Source: Palsa-892 sp035556215
GTDB taxonomy: Bacteria > Pseudomonadota > Alphaproteobacteria > Rhizobiales > Xanthobacteraceae
Reading direction: 5' to 3'
DNA length: 64,000 nucleotides
NCBI GenBank assembly: GCA_035556215.1
Contig: DATMFI010000041.1
Coordinates: forward strand, 1-64,000
The notes under the pieces were generated by a model. The model was given only the letters and a program-made list of their open reading frames with translations, was not told the DNA's origin and made no database searches. Below, one piece after another: positions 1 to 6,672 of this stretch; position 1 is the first letter of the stretch; each line of letters begins with the position of its first letter. Made by a program: the position numbers and the translations under genes.

Positions 1-361
1 CGGCTACCGCCAGAACGGCACGTTCGTGATGAACCGCCGCACCCAGGCGGCGATCCGCAAGATGAAGGACGAGAACGGCATTTATCTCTGGCAGCCGCCG
101 GCGCAGGCGGGCGGCCAGGCCTCGCTGATGGGCTTCCCGCTTGTGGAAGCGGAGGAAATGCCGGATATCGGCGCCGGCACATTCCCGGTCGCCTTCGGCG
201 ATTTCCGCCGCGGCTATCTCGTCGTCGATCGCATGGGCGTGCGCGTGCTGCGCGATCCGTATTCCGCGAAGCCTTATGTCTTGTTCTACGTCACCAAGCG
301 CGTCGGCGGCGGCGTGCAGGACTTCGACGCGATCAAGCTGCTGAAGGTTGCGGCGAGCTAA
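1..361 (+). CDS. GTA/phage HK97-fold major capsid protein, C-terminal part (g5-like)
   Basis: The gene is cut by the window start; the readable frame begins at base 2 and ends in TAA at 359-361. The roughly 119 visible residues match the end of an HK97-family major capsid protein: an A-domain-like stretch (LVEAEEMPDIGAG), then FGDFRRGYLVVDRMGVRVLRDP and a final KPYVLFYVTKR strand before the C-terminus. It would form the icosahedral head of the particle. Its neighbours, g6 to g15 in the order of the Rhodobacter capsulatus GTA, support a GTA-type capsid. Prohead protease, portal and terminase genes presumably lie upstream, outside the window. Unlike the tightly packed downstream genes it is followed at once by a strong hairpin. 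Confidence 0.85.
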   Translation, partial: GYRQNGTFVMNRRTQAAIRKMKDENGIYLWQPPAQAGGQASLMGFPLVEAEEMPDIGAGTFPVAFGDFRRGYLVVDRMGVRVLRDPYSAKPYVLFYVTKRVGGGVQDFDAIKLLKVAAS

Positions 362-367
362 CGACAA

Positions 368-403
368 AAACACCCTCTTTTCTTGCGAGAAAAGAGGGTG
401 TTT
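368..403 (+). terminator. Strong 16-bp-stem hairpin after the capsid gene
   Basis: A perfect inverted repeat has arms at 368-383 and 388-403 with a TGCG loop, starting 7 bases after the capsid stop codon. The outer arms are A-rich (5') and T-rich (3') and the core is CCCTC/GAGGG, so it resembles an intrinsic terminator. It could end the capsid transcript or lower expression of the tail genes relative to the capsid. Because the stem is symmetrical it might also act on the opposite strand, facing the convergent protease gene. Confidence 0.75.
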
Positions 404-422
404 CCTTCTTAAAAGGCCGTTC

Positions 423-686
423 ATGCTGGGCGATTTCAACTTTGTGCCGCGCTCGGAGCCATATCGAGTGCTGGAGGAATGCGGCTGGCGCGATGCCGCA
501 CGCTTGCGGGGCGATGAGCAGGCTACCTTCCTGGGATGGGATCAACAGGCAGGCGAACGCATCGACTATTGCTGGCTATCCGCAGCTCTTGAGCAAAAGC
601 TGACCGGCTACAAAGTTTTGCGAGAAATGAGCGGGAGCCATCAGCCCTCGGATCATTGTCCCATAGGCGTGACGCTTACGTTTTAA
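423..686 (+). pseudogene. 3' remnant of an endonuclease/exonuclease/phosphatase (EEP) family gene
   Basis: This open frame of about 87 codons encodes only the C-terminal third of an EEP-fold enzyme. Visible motifs are GDFN near the start (the metal/phosphate-binding D-x-N of the family), a central IDY stretch, and a terminal SDHCPIGV, the catalytic S-D-H motif and last beta strand. Complete family members are usually 220-300 residues and need an N-terminal N and E that are absent here. The frame upstream runs straight into the terminator hairpin, so there is no room for the missing part. I read it as a decayed fragment; a functional short protein is unlikely. Its stop overlaps the stop of the convergent protease gene. 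Confidence 0.7.
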
Positions 687-1423
687 TTGCTGTGCACGAG
701 CGATCGGGTAGTGCCGTCGATCCACGCCCGCTGCAACCCCACCAGCGTCACGCCGGTGGTGAAGCCGCAGTTCTTTCCGGCCGGGATGCTCGTCCAGCCG
801 ATGACGCCGGCGAGCTCGCCGTTGAGATAAGCCGGGCCGCCGGAGTCGCCGGTGCAGGCGCCTTGCGTTCCGCCATTGCCGCTTGAAACGCGCACCATGA
901 TGCCGCCGGTCGTGCCGACCGAGGGCAGCGCAATGCTGCGCAACGTGCCCAAGGATCGCTCGTCGCCGTCCTTGGCGAAGCCGAAGCCCGCGAGCGTGAA
1001 TAAGGTGCCGCGCTTCGGCAGCGCCGGATCGCGCGCGAGCCTGGCTGCGCGATAGTTCGCGGGCAGCGGCTCGGCGAGTTTGACGATCGCCATGTCGGGC
1101 GAGGGCACGCGCGTCTCGAACTGGCGCGGGTCGAATTTGGGATGCAGCACGATGCGCGCGGCTTGAATCACGCGCGGCGCGCCGCCTTTGACCGCAACCG
1201 CGTAATCCGACTTCGGCGCAACGCAATGCGCCGCCGTCAACACGAGTTCGCGCGCGATCACCGTGCCGGTGCAGATCGCGCCGCGCGTCGAGACGATCAT
1301 CACCGTTTGCGCGGCAAGCTCGCTTGATGCCGGCGCGCCGCCGTTGATCGCGAGCGCCGGCAAGAGCCACGCGCACCATGCGGCGCAAGCCGCGAGCCAG
1401 ACTTTATGGAAACGCCAAGCCAT
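683..1423 (-). CDS. Secreted trypsin-like (S1) serine protease
   Basis: This 246-residue protein begins with a hydrophobic signal-like segment (about residues 7-25) and shows a complete trypsin triad: His66 in TAAHC, Asp110 in DMAIVKL and Ser194 in GDSGGP. The ATG at 1423 is chosen because the signal segment starts there, although the frame stays open upstream. It probably acts in the periplasm or outside the cell; the substrate is unknown. It lies antisense between the capsid gene and g6, divergent from g6 with about 57 bp between start codons, so it breaks the otherwise co-directional structural operon. It looks like an insertion or cargo gene rather than a virion component. Confidence 0.85.
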   Translation of the reverse strand: MAWRFHKVWLAACAAWCAWLLPALAINGGAPASSELAAQTVMIVSTRGAICTGTVIARELVLTAAHCVAPKSDYAVAVKGGAPRVIQAARIVLHPKFDPRQFETRVPSPDMAIVKLAEPLPANYRAARLARDPALPKRGTLFTLAGFGFAKDGDERSLGTLRSIALPSVGTTGGIMVRVSSGNGGTQGACTGDSGGPAYLNGELAGVIGWTSIPAGKNCGFTTGVTLVGLQRAWIDGTTRSLVHSN

Positions 1424-1480
1424 GTGTCCCCCACGAGGGAGGTGCAGGGCGGCGCTGTTTTTGTCAACCGCGAGAGAAAA

Positions 1481-2038
1481 ATGCCCGCGATCCCGACCCA
1501 GCCGCCGGAAACCGAACCGCTGACGCTCGACGAAGCCAAGGCCTTCCTGCGTGTCGAACACACCGATGAAGACGAGCTGATTGCTTCGCTCATCAAGGCC
1601 GCACGCATGGCCGTCGAAGCGGCAACGCGCCGCGCACTCATTACCCAAGGCTTTCGCATTGTGCTCGATGCCTGGCCGGTGGGGGACCGCATCCCATCGC
1701 CGGTCTCGCCGCTGCGCTTGCTCACCGGCGCGCGCGTGCGGGCGGCGAACGGCAGCGCCGCGGATATCGATCTTATGGCGTTCACGATCGACACGGCTTC
1801 GAACGTCATTCATTTCGACCGCGGTCTTGTCGGCGAGCCGGGTCAACCGATTGCGGGAATCGAAATCGAGGTCACAGCTGGCTATGGCGAGGATGCGTCG
1901 AGCGTGCCGGAGCCGTTGTGCCAGGCGATGCGCTTTCTCGTCGCGCGCTACTATGCCCAGCGCGATCGCGTCGAGAAGGATGATCTGCCGGAAACGGTCC
2001 GCGCGCTGATCGCGCCCTATCGCGCGGTGTCGTTGTGA
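1481..2038 (+). CDS. GTA head-tail connector (g6-like, phiE125 gp8 family)
   Basis: The 185-residue product contains the family signature LTLDEAKAFLRVEH close to the N-terminus, followed by a helical DELIASLIKAAR segment and ending in VRALIAPYRAVSL. Proteins of this type form the adaptor ring joining the portal to the tail. The frame is open further upstream (ATG at 1406), but that start would overlap the divergent protease start, and ATG 1481 places the conserved region correctly. The 3' end overlaps the next gene by four bases (GTGA), indicating translational coupling. Since the capsid gene ends in a terminator, a promoter is expected between 1423 and 1481. Confidence 0.85.
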   Translation: MPAIPTQPPETEPLTLDEAKAFLRVEHTDEDELIASLIKAARMAVEAATRRALITQGFRIVLDAWPVGDRIPSPVSPLRLLTGARVRAANGSAADIDLMAFTIDTASNVIHFDRGLVGEPGQPIAGIEIEVTAGYGEDASSVPEPLCQAMRFLVARYYAQRDRVEKDDLPETVRALIAPYRAVSL

Positions 2039-2358
2039 CCACGATCGGCGAACTGCGCCTGCGGCTCGGCCTCGAGCAACCGCAGGAAACCGACGACGGC
2101 ATGGGCGGCGTTACGCGCACATGGACTGACGCTGGCAGCGTATGGGCGGCGCTCGAACCGCTGGCGATGAATAGTGGAAACGTCGCGGATCGCGATACGC
2201 CGACGCTGCGCTATCGCCTGACGCTGAGGCCTTACCCCGACCTTTCGGTGAAGCATCGTTTTCGTCTCGGCAACCGCATCCTGCAGATCCGCGCCATGCG
2301 CGACGCCGATGCGCGCGGCGAGTTCGTCGAATGCCTCGTCGAGGAGGAGCGGCCGTGA
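2035..2358 (+). CDS. GTA head closure / head-tail joining protein (g7-like)
   Basis: The 107 residues match the phage head-tail adaptor family (SPP1 gp16-like). Typical features are an N-terminal IGELRLRLGLEQP, the DGMGGVTRTW segment, WAALEPL, a beta-rich middle ending HRFRLGNRILQI, and a short acidic tail. It is expected to seal the head below the connector. The start codon GTG at 2035 overlaps the g6 stop, and its own stop overlaps the GTG of the next gene, so g6, g7 and the following gene form a coupled run. Confidence 0.85.
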   Translation: MTTIGELRLRLGLEQPQETDDGMGGVTRTWTDAGSVWAALEPLAMNSGNVADRDTPTLRYRLTLRPYPDLSVKHRFRLGNRILQIRAMRDADARGEFVECLVEEERP

Positions 2359-2711
2359 ATATTTCCCCGGATCTGCGCGGCCTCGATCAAGTCACGAGCG
2401 GCTTGAGGCAATTTGGTCAAGCCGTCGCAGCACCTGCCGCGCAGGCTGCAACCAATGCGCTCGCCACGGCGATCGGCGAAACACGCCGCGCGAACGGCCT
2501 TACCGCGCCGCCCGAACAGCAAGGCGAAGGAGCGCGCCGCTCGATTGGCGTGAGCGATCCAGCTTCCATCGCGCGCGAATTCGGCACGCTCGAACAGGAT
2601 GCAAACCCTTGGCTCGCGCCGTCTCTCCCAACGGCAAGGAGCCCGATGCGGGCGGCGGCGGAGGCTGCCGTCGCCCGCGCGCTTTCCGCGTTTCGATTCA
2701 ACAATCGGTGA
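2355..2711 (+). CDS. HK97 gp10-like tail-completion candidate, extra gene between g7 and g8
   Basis: This 118-residue protein starts at GTG 2355, preceded by GAGGAGG at 2341-2347 and overlapping the g7 stop. An ATG at 2331 is possible but lies inside g7. The sequence begins with ISPDLRGLDQV and ends with an NPWLAP motif followed by an alanine-rich helix, the pattern of HK97 gp10/minor tail proteins (a P-x-L/A-P stretch then a C-terminal helix). To my knowledge the Rhodobacter GTA cluster has no gene at this place, so this is a lineage-specific addition or a gene lost elsewhere. The family call rests on the C-terminal pattern only. Confidence 0.6.
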   Translation: MNISPDLRGLDQVTSGLRQFGQAVAAPAAQAATNALATAIGETRRANGLTAPPEQQGEGARRSIGVSDPASIAREFGTLEQDANPWLAPSLPTARSPMRAAAEAAVARALSAFRFNNR

Positions 2712-2714
2712 AAG

Positions 2715-3125
2715 ATGTCTGCTTCCGCTGTTTTTCTGCGGGCCGCGATCCGCGACGCGCTCGCCGCCGATGCGCCGCTTTCGGCGCTTCTGGGCGGCGC
2801 CAAGATTTACGACGAGCCGCCGCGTTCCGCCGACCTGCCCTATGTCACGCTCGGCCAGGATGTGATCTCGGATGCTTCGACGGCGACCGAGCAGGGCGAC
2901 GAACATGCGTTGACGCTGCATGTCTGGTCGCGCCAGGGCGGGCACAAACAGGCGCATCTCATCACCGGCGCCGTGCTTGAGGCTTTGGCGGACGCGCCGC
3001 TCGATCTCGACGAGCACCGGCTCGCCAATCTGCGTTTCATCGCGGCCGATGTCCGCCGCGAAGGCGACGGCCGCACTTATCACGGCATCGTGCGCCTGCG
3101 CGCACTGACCGAACCAGCTTCCTGA
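2715..3125 (+). CDS. GTA gp8-like tail terminator protein (DUF3168)
   Basis: The 136 residues fit the DUF3168 family: an N-terminal helix (FLRAAIRDALAAD), APLSALLGGAKIYDEPP, then LPYVTLGQDV and HALTLHVWSR strands and a C-terminal RTYHGIVRLRALTE strand. Proteins of this family cap the tail tube in GTA and siphophage particles. The start lies three bases after the previous stop, and a purine-rich AAAGATG context precedes it. It is in the expected place directly before the major tail protein. Confidence 0.85.
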   Translation: MSASAVFLRAAIRDALAADAPLSALLGGAKIYDEPPRSADLPYVTLGQDVISDASTATEQGDEHALTLHVWSRQGGHKQAHLITGAVLEALADAPLDLDEHRLANLRFIAADVRREGDGRTYHGIVRLRALTEPAS

Positions 3126-3136
3126 TGGAGAATTCA

Positions 3137-3544
3137 ATGGCGACACAAAAGGGCAAGGATCTCTTGCTGAAGATCGACGACGGTTCCGGCTACATCACCG
3201 TTGCGGGGCTGCGCACCAAGACGCTTTCTTTCAACGCGCAAAGCGTCGACGTCACGCACGCCGATTCCGCCGGGCGTTGGCGCGAGCTGCTGGCGGGCGC
3301 GGGCGTCAAGCGCGCGAATCTTGCCGCGTCCGGTATCTTCAAGGATGCGGCCTCCGACGCCCTGGTGCGGCAGAAATTTTTCGACGACGCGCTGTGCGAT
3401 TGCCAGCTTGTTATTCCCGATTTCGGCACGGTGACAGGCAGTTTTCATATCGGCACGCTCGAGTTCACCGGCGCCCATGACGGCGAGCTGACCTTCGAGA
3501 TCACGCTCGAATCCGCCGGCGAAATCGCGTTCACAGTGGCATGA
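3137..3544 (+). CDS. GTA major tail tube protein (g9-like, TP901-1 family)
   Basis: The 135-residue protein carries the hallmarks of TP901-1-type major tail proteins: MATQKGKDLLLKI at the start, AGLRTKTLSFNAQSVDVTHADS, WRELLAGAGVK, and a C-terminal ITLESAGEIAFT strand. It polymerises into the tail tube. ATG 3137 is preferred over the in-frame ATG 3125 because GGAG at 3127-3130 is correctly spaced from it and the protein then begins with the conserved MATQKG. The stop overlaps the start of g10. Confidence 0.88.
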   Translation: MATQKGKDLLLKIDDGSGYITVAGLRTKTLSFNAQSVDVTHADSAGRWRELLAGAGVKRANLAASGIFKDAASDALVRQKFFDDALCDCQLVIPDFGTVTGSFHIGTLEFTGAHDGELTFEITLESAGEIAFTVA

Positions 3545-3897
3545 GCAAGCTCGCCCCCAATCCGCGCCGCGGCGAGATTCAGGCCGAGCTTGGCGGCAAG
3601 CGTTACGTGCTTTGCCTCACGCTGGGCGCGCTCGCCGAATTGGAAGCCGCATTCGGCGCCTCCGATCTTGTGGCGCTTGCCGAGCGTTTCGAGAAGGGCC
3701 GCATCTCCGCGCGCGACGCAATTCGCGTCATTGCCGCTGGCCTGCGCGGCGGCGGCACGGAGATCGGCGAAGATGAAGTCGCGCGGCTTGCGTCGGAAGA
3801 GGGCGCGGTTGGATACGTGAAAATCGTCTCCGCGCTCCTGGCCGCAACATTCGCCTCGCCGGCGACGGGGGGTGACGCAACGCCGCCAAACCCTTGA
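3541..3897 (+). CDS. GTA g10-like tail assembly protein
   Basis: The 118-residue protein matches the GTA gp10 family: an N-terminal NPRRGEIQAELGGKRYVLCL strand pair followed by LGALAELEAAFG and a run of short helices (ISARDAIRVIAAGLRGGG). Its position between the major tail protein and g10.1 is that of siphophage tail-assembly chaperones, which bind the tape measure before tail polymerisation. The start overlaps g9 (ATGA) and the stop overlaps the TTG start of the next gene. The exact function is inferred from position. Confidence 0.85.
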   Translation: MSKLAPNPRRGEIQAELGGKRYVLCLTLGALAELEAAFGASDLVALAERFEKGRISARDAIRVIAAGLRGGGTEIGEDEVARLASEEGAVGYVKIVSALLAATFASPATGGDATPPNP

Positions 3898-4121
3898 AAG
3901 CCGCAGCGCCATCGAAAGCCGCACCTTTTCCCTGGGATCGTGCGCTGGCTTTCGGTTTCGGCGTCCTGCGGCTTGCTCCCGGGCAATTCTGGCGCATGAC
4001 GCCGCGCGAACTGGCCGCCGCGATCCGCGGCCTGTTCGGCGAATCCGAAGCGCCGTTCGATCGCGCTGCGTTCGACGAGCTTCTTGGCCGCTATCCCGAT
4101 CAACCGAGTAAATCCGCATGA
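3894..4121 (+). CDS. GTA g10.1-like small tail assembly protein (rcc01693 family)
   Basis: The 75-residue product shows the compact family pattern: WDRALAFGFGVLRLAP, FWRMTPRELAAAIRG, then a short acidic linker and FDELLGRYPDQ. The family (phage tail assembly chaperone 6) is found directly upstream of the tape-measure gene in alphaproteobacterial GTAs. TTG at 3894 overlaps the g10 stop as TTGA, which decides the start; no ATG exists near the N-terminus. Its stop overlaps the tape-measure ATG, completing a chain of coupled genes. Confidence 0.82.
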   Translation: MKAAAPSKAAPFPWDRALAFGFGVLRLAPGQFWRMTPRELAAAIRGLFGESEAPFDRAAFDELLGRYPDQPSKSA

Positions 4122-4708
4122 CTGTTATCGACGGCATCACCATTGCGATCGATGCCGACACCAGCGCGTTTCAGCGCGAAATCGCAAACGCCGACAAGCT
4201 CGCGCGCGGCTTTGCAGCGTCGCTCGGCGCGGCGTTCTCGGGCGCGATTGTCTACGGCCGGAGCTTCAACGATGTGCTTTCGACGCTTGGTCTACGGCTT
4301 TCGTCGCTCGCGATCGGCGCCGCCTTCAAGCCGCTCGAGCAGGGACTCTCCGGTCTGTTTCAGAATCTGTCGGTCGATCCCGGCGCCATCGCGACGGCGG
4401 CGGCCAATGCCGCGGGAAGAAGCTTCGGTTCGCTCACCCCATTCGCGAGCGGCGGCGTCATTGCTTCGCCGACATATTTTCCGCTCGGTAACAATATGGG
4501 CCTCGCCGGCGAGCGCGGAGCCGAAGCCATCATGCCGCTCGCGCGCGGCGCTGACGGCAAGCTCGGCGTCGTTGCGCAATCGTCTTCCGCGCCTGCGGTT
4601 GTGAATGTGAACATCTCGACGCCGGACGCGGCGAGTTTTCGCCGCTCCGAAGCCTATCTTTCCAGCATGGTCGCGCGCGCCGTCGCTCGCGGCGACCGGA
4701 GCCTTTAA
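4118..4708 (+). CDS. Short tape-measure protein (g11-like)
   Basis: This 196-residue protein is far shorter than tape measures of ordinary siphophages (often over 600 residues) but agrees with GTA tape measures. It begins with TIAIDADTSAFQREI, has a hydrophobic, glycine-rich centre and then the diagnostic FASGGVI, GLAGERGAEAIMPL and RGADGKLGV block. The C-terminal part (VNVNISTPDAASF) is beta-rich. Tail length scales with this protein, so a short tail is predicted. It is flanked without gaps by g10.1 and g12. Confidence 0.85.
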   Translation: MTVIDGITIAIDADTSAFQREIANADKLARGFAASLGAAFSGAIVYGRSFNDVLSTLGLRLSSLAIGAAFKPLEQGLSGLFQNLSVDPGAIATAAANAAGRSFGSLTPFASGGVIASPTYFPLGNNMGLAGERGAEAIMPLARGADGKLGVVAQSSSAPAVVNVNISTPDAASFRRSEAYLSSMVARAVARGDRSL

Positions 4709-5347
4709 ATGCCGGCAGGTTTTCACGAAGTGTTGTTTCCGCTCGATATCGCGCTCGGCGCGCGCGGCGGCCCGGAGCGCAGGACCGAGATCGTCACCAC
4801 TGGCTCGGGCCGCGAGGAACGCAATGCGCGATGGGCTCATGCGCGCCGCAGGTGGAACGCCGGCTACGGCGTGAAATCGGTCGCCGCGCTCTCGGAGGTG
4901 GTGAATTTTTTCGAGGAGCGCCGCGGCAGGCTCTACGGCTTTCGCTGGCGCGACCGCCTCGATCATTCGTCAGGCGGTGCCACGCCCGCGCCGGAAGACC
5001 AGCTGCTGGGAACGGGCGATGGCGTTGCGGCGAGCTTTCAGCTCGTCAAACGCTACGGCGGGGATTACGCGCCCTATGCGCGGCCGATCGGAAAGCCCGT
5101 CGATGGCTCCGTTCGCGTTGCGGTTGCTGGCGAGGAAAAAGTAGCGGGCGTCGATTACGATTGCGACGTCACCACAGGCCTCGTCGTGTTTCGTGCCGGA
5201 CACGAACCGGCCGAGGGAGCGGCCGTCACCGCGGGCTTCCTGTTCGATGTACCCGTGCGCTTCGACACCGATTTTCTCGAAGTCGATCTCACGTCCTTCG
5301 CGGCCGGCGAGATCCAGTCGATCCCGGTTGTAGAAATCAGGCCATAG
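4709..5347 (+). CDS. GTA distal tail protein (g12-like, DUF2460)
   Basis: The 212-residue protein fits DUF2460/TIGR02217: FHEVLFPLDIALGARGGPERRTEIVTTGSG-type beginning, ARWAHARRRWNAGYGVKS, FFEERRGRLYGFRWRD and a second half of beta strands ending ASGEIQSIPVVEI-like. It should form the distal tail hub that connects the tube to the baseplate proteins g13 to g15. The ATG follows the tape-measure stop without an intervening base. Conserved order supports the call. Confidence 0.88.
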   Translation: MPAGFHEVLFPLDIALGARGGPERRTEIVTTGSGREERNARWAHARRRWNAGYGVKSVAALSEVVNFFEERRGRLYGFRWRDRLDHSSGGATPAPEDQLLGTGDGVAASFQLVKRYGGDYAPYARPIGKPVDGSVRVAVAGEEKVAGVDYDCDVTTGLVVFRAGHEPAEGAAVTAGFLFDVPVRFDTDFLEVDLTSFAAGEIQSIPVVEIRP

Positions 5348-5350
5348 CTT

Positions 5351-6241
5351 ATGCGCAACATTCCCGCGGGGCTCGCCGAGCATCTTGCTTCGGGGGCCAC
5401 GACCCTATGCCGCTGCTGGCGCGTAACGCGCCGCGACGGCGCCGTCCTGGGCTTCACCGACCACGACGAGAATCTCGTTTTTGACGGCACCACATTTCGC
5501 GCCGGTACCGGCTTCGAAGGCAGCGAGATCGAAGCACGCCTCGGCTTTGCGGTCACCGGCACGGAGCTGCATGGCGCGCTCTCGTCCGAAACGCTGAGCG
5601 AAGACGATCTTGCCGCCGGGCGGTATGACGACGCGAAGATCGAGCTTTATCTGGTCAACTGGGCGCAGGTTGAAGATCGTCTGCTGTTGCGCGCGGGAAA
5701 TCTCGGCGAAGTTCGCCGGGAGGATTCCGCTTTCAGCGCCGAAGTGCGCGGCGTCGCGAGCCGTCTCGACGAAGAGAAGGGCCGCATCTTTGCCGCCACC
5801 TGCGACGCGGATCTTGGCGACGCGCGCTGCAAGATCAATCTCACCGATCCTGCTTATCGCGGCGAGGGGACAATCGCCGTACTCGAAGGCACGAGTATTT
5901 TCACGGCCGGCGGTCTCGATGCTTTCGCTGATGGCTGGTTCACGCAGGGCCGCCTGCAATGGACGTCGGGCGCAAACGCGGGCCTTGCCATCGAGGTTAA
6001 GGAGCATCGCGCCGATAGCGGCGGCGTGCGTCTTTCGCTGTGGCAGAAAATGCCGGCGCCGCTCGCGGCGGGCGATGTTTTCACGGTCACGGCGGGTTGC
6101 GACAAGCGTTTTGCCACTTGCAGCGGGAGGTTCGCTAATGCCTTGAATTTTCGTGGATTTCCGCACTTGCCGGGCAACGATTTTGTCGTTGCCTACGCCG
6201 TACCCGGCGAGCCCGGCAATGACGGCTCGGTCATCCGATGA
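5351..6241 (+). CDS. GTA tail hub protein (g13-like, DUF2163)
   Basis: The 296 residues match DUF2163/TIGR02218: an N-terminal LAEHLASGATTLCRCWRVTRRDG, FTDHDENLVFDG, GTGFEGSEIEARLG and a cysteine-containing C-terminal block (CDADLGDARCKINL, CDKRFATCSGRFAN). The paired cysteines near residues 155-162 and 262-270 resemble the metal-binding cysteines seen in the GTA hub protein, which is inferred. The stop overlaps the g14 start (ATGA), so hub and peptidase are coupled. Confidence 0.87.
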   Translation: MRNIPAGLAEHLASGATTLCRCWRVTRRDGAVLGFTDHDENLVFDGTTFRAGTGFEGSEIEARLGFAVTGTELHGALSSETLSEDDLAAGRYDDAKIELYLVNWAQVEDRLLLRAGNLGEVRREDSAFSAEVRGVASRLDEEKGRIFAATCDADLGDARCKINLTDPAYRGEGTIAVLEGTSIFTAGGLDAFADGWFTQGRLQWTSGANAGLAIEVKEHRADSGGVRLSLWQKMPAPLAAGDVFTVTAGCDKRFATCSGRFANALNFRGFPHLPGNDFVVAYAVPGEPGNDGSVIR

Positions 6242-6672
6242 TCCTTACGCGTGCGATGATCGCCGGCGAGGCGCGTGCCTGGATCGGCACGCCCTATCGC
6301 CACCAGGCTTCGCTCAAAGGCGTCGGCTGCGATTGCCTTGGTCTTGTGCGCGGCGTTTGGCGAGAGCTGCTCGGGCCCGAGCCGGAATTGCCGCCCGCTT
6401 ATTCCGCCGACTGGGCCGAAGCTTCGGGCGAGGAGACGCTCGCACTCGCCGCGACCCGTCATCTCGTTCCGATCGCGCTCGATGCCTTGCAGCCCGGCGA
6501 TGTCTTGCTATTTCGCTGGCGCGCGAACCTGCCGGCCAAGCATGCGGCGATCCTCGTCACACCCGAGCGCATGGTGCACGCCCATGATGGCCACGCCGTG
6601 AGCGAAGTCTATTTCGCGCCGTGGTGGCGGCGGCGTCTTGCTTATGCATTTTCATTTCCTGGAGTCGCTTGA
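6238..6672 (+). CDS. GTA NlpC/P60 family cell-wall peptidase (g14-like)
   Basis: The 144-residue protein is a small NlpC/P60 cysteine peptidase: the catalytic motif GCDCLGLV gives Cys33 as nucleophile, and KHAAILV supplies His102, with a further histidine cluster in MVHAHDGHAV. It sits in the tail tip and probably cuts peptidoglycan of the recipient during DNA delivery. It begins inside the g13 stop and ends overlapping the g15 ATG. Length and position agree with GTA gp14. Confidence 0.88.
   Translation: MILTRAMIAGEARAWIGTPYRHQASLKGVGCDCLGLVRGVWRELLGPEPELPPAYSADWAEASGEETLALAATRHLVPIALDALQPGDVLLFRWRANLPAKHAAILVTPERMVHAHDGHAVSEVYFAPWWRRRLAYAFSFPGVA

Noticed and set aside
1406..1480. Longer start for the g6-like gene
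   Set aside because: It would overlap the divergent protease start and add residues with no similarity to head-tail connectors.
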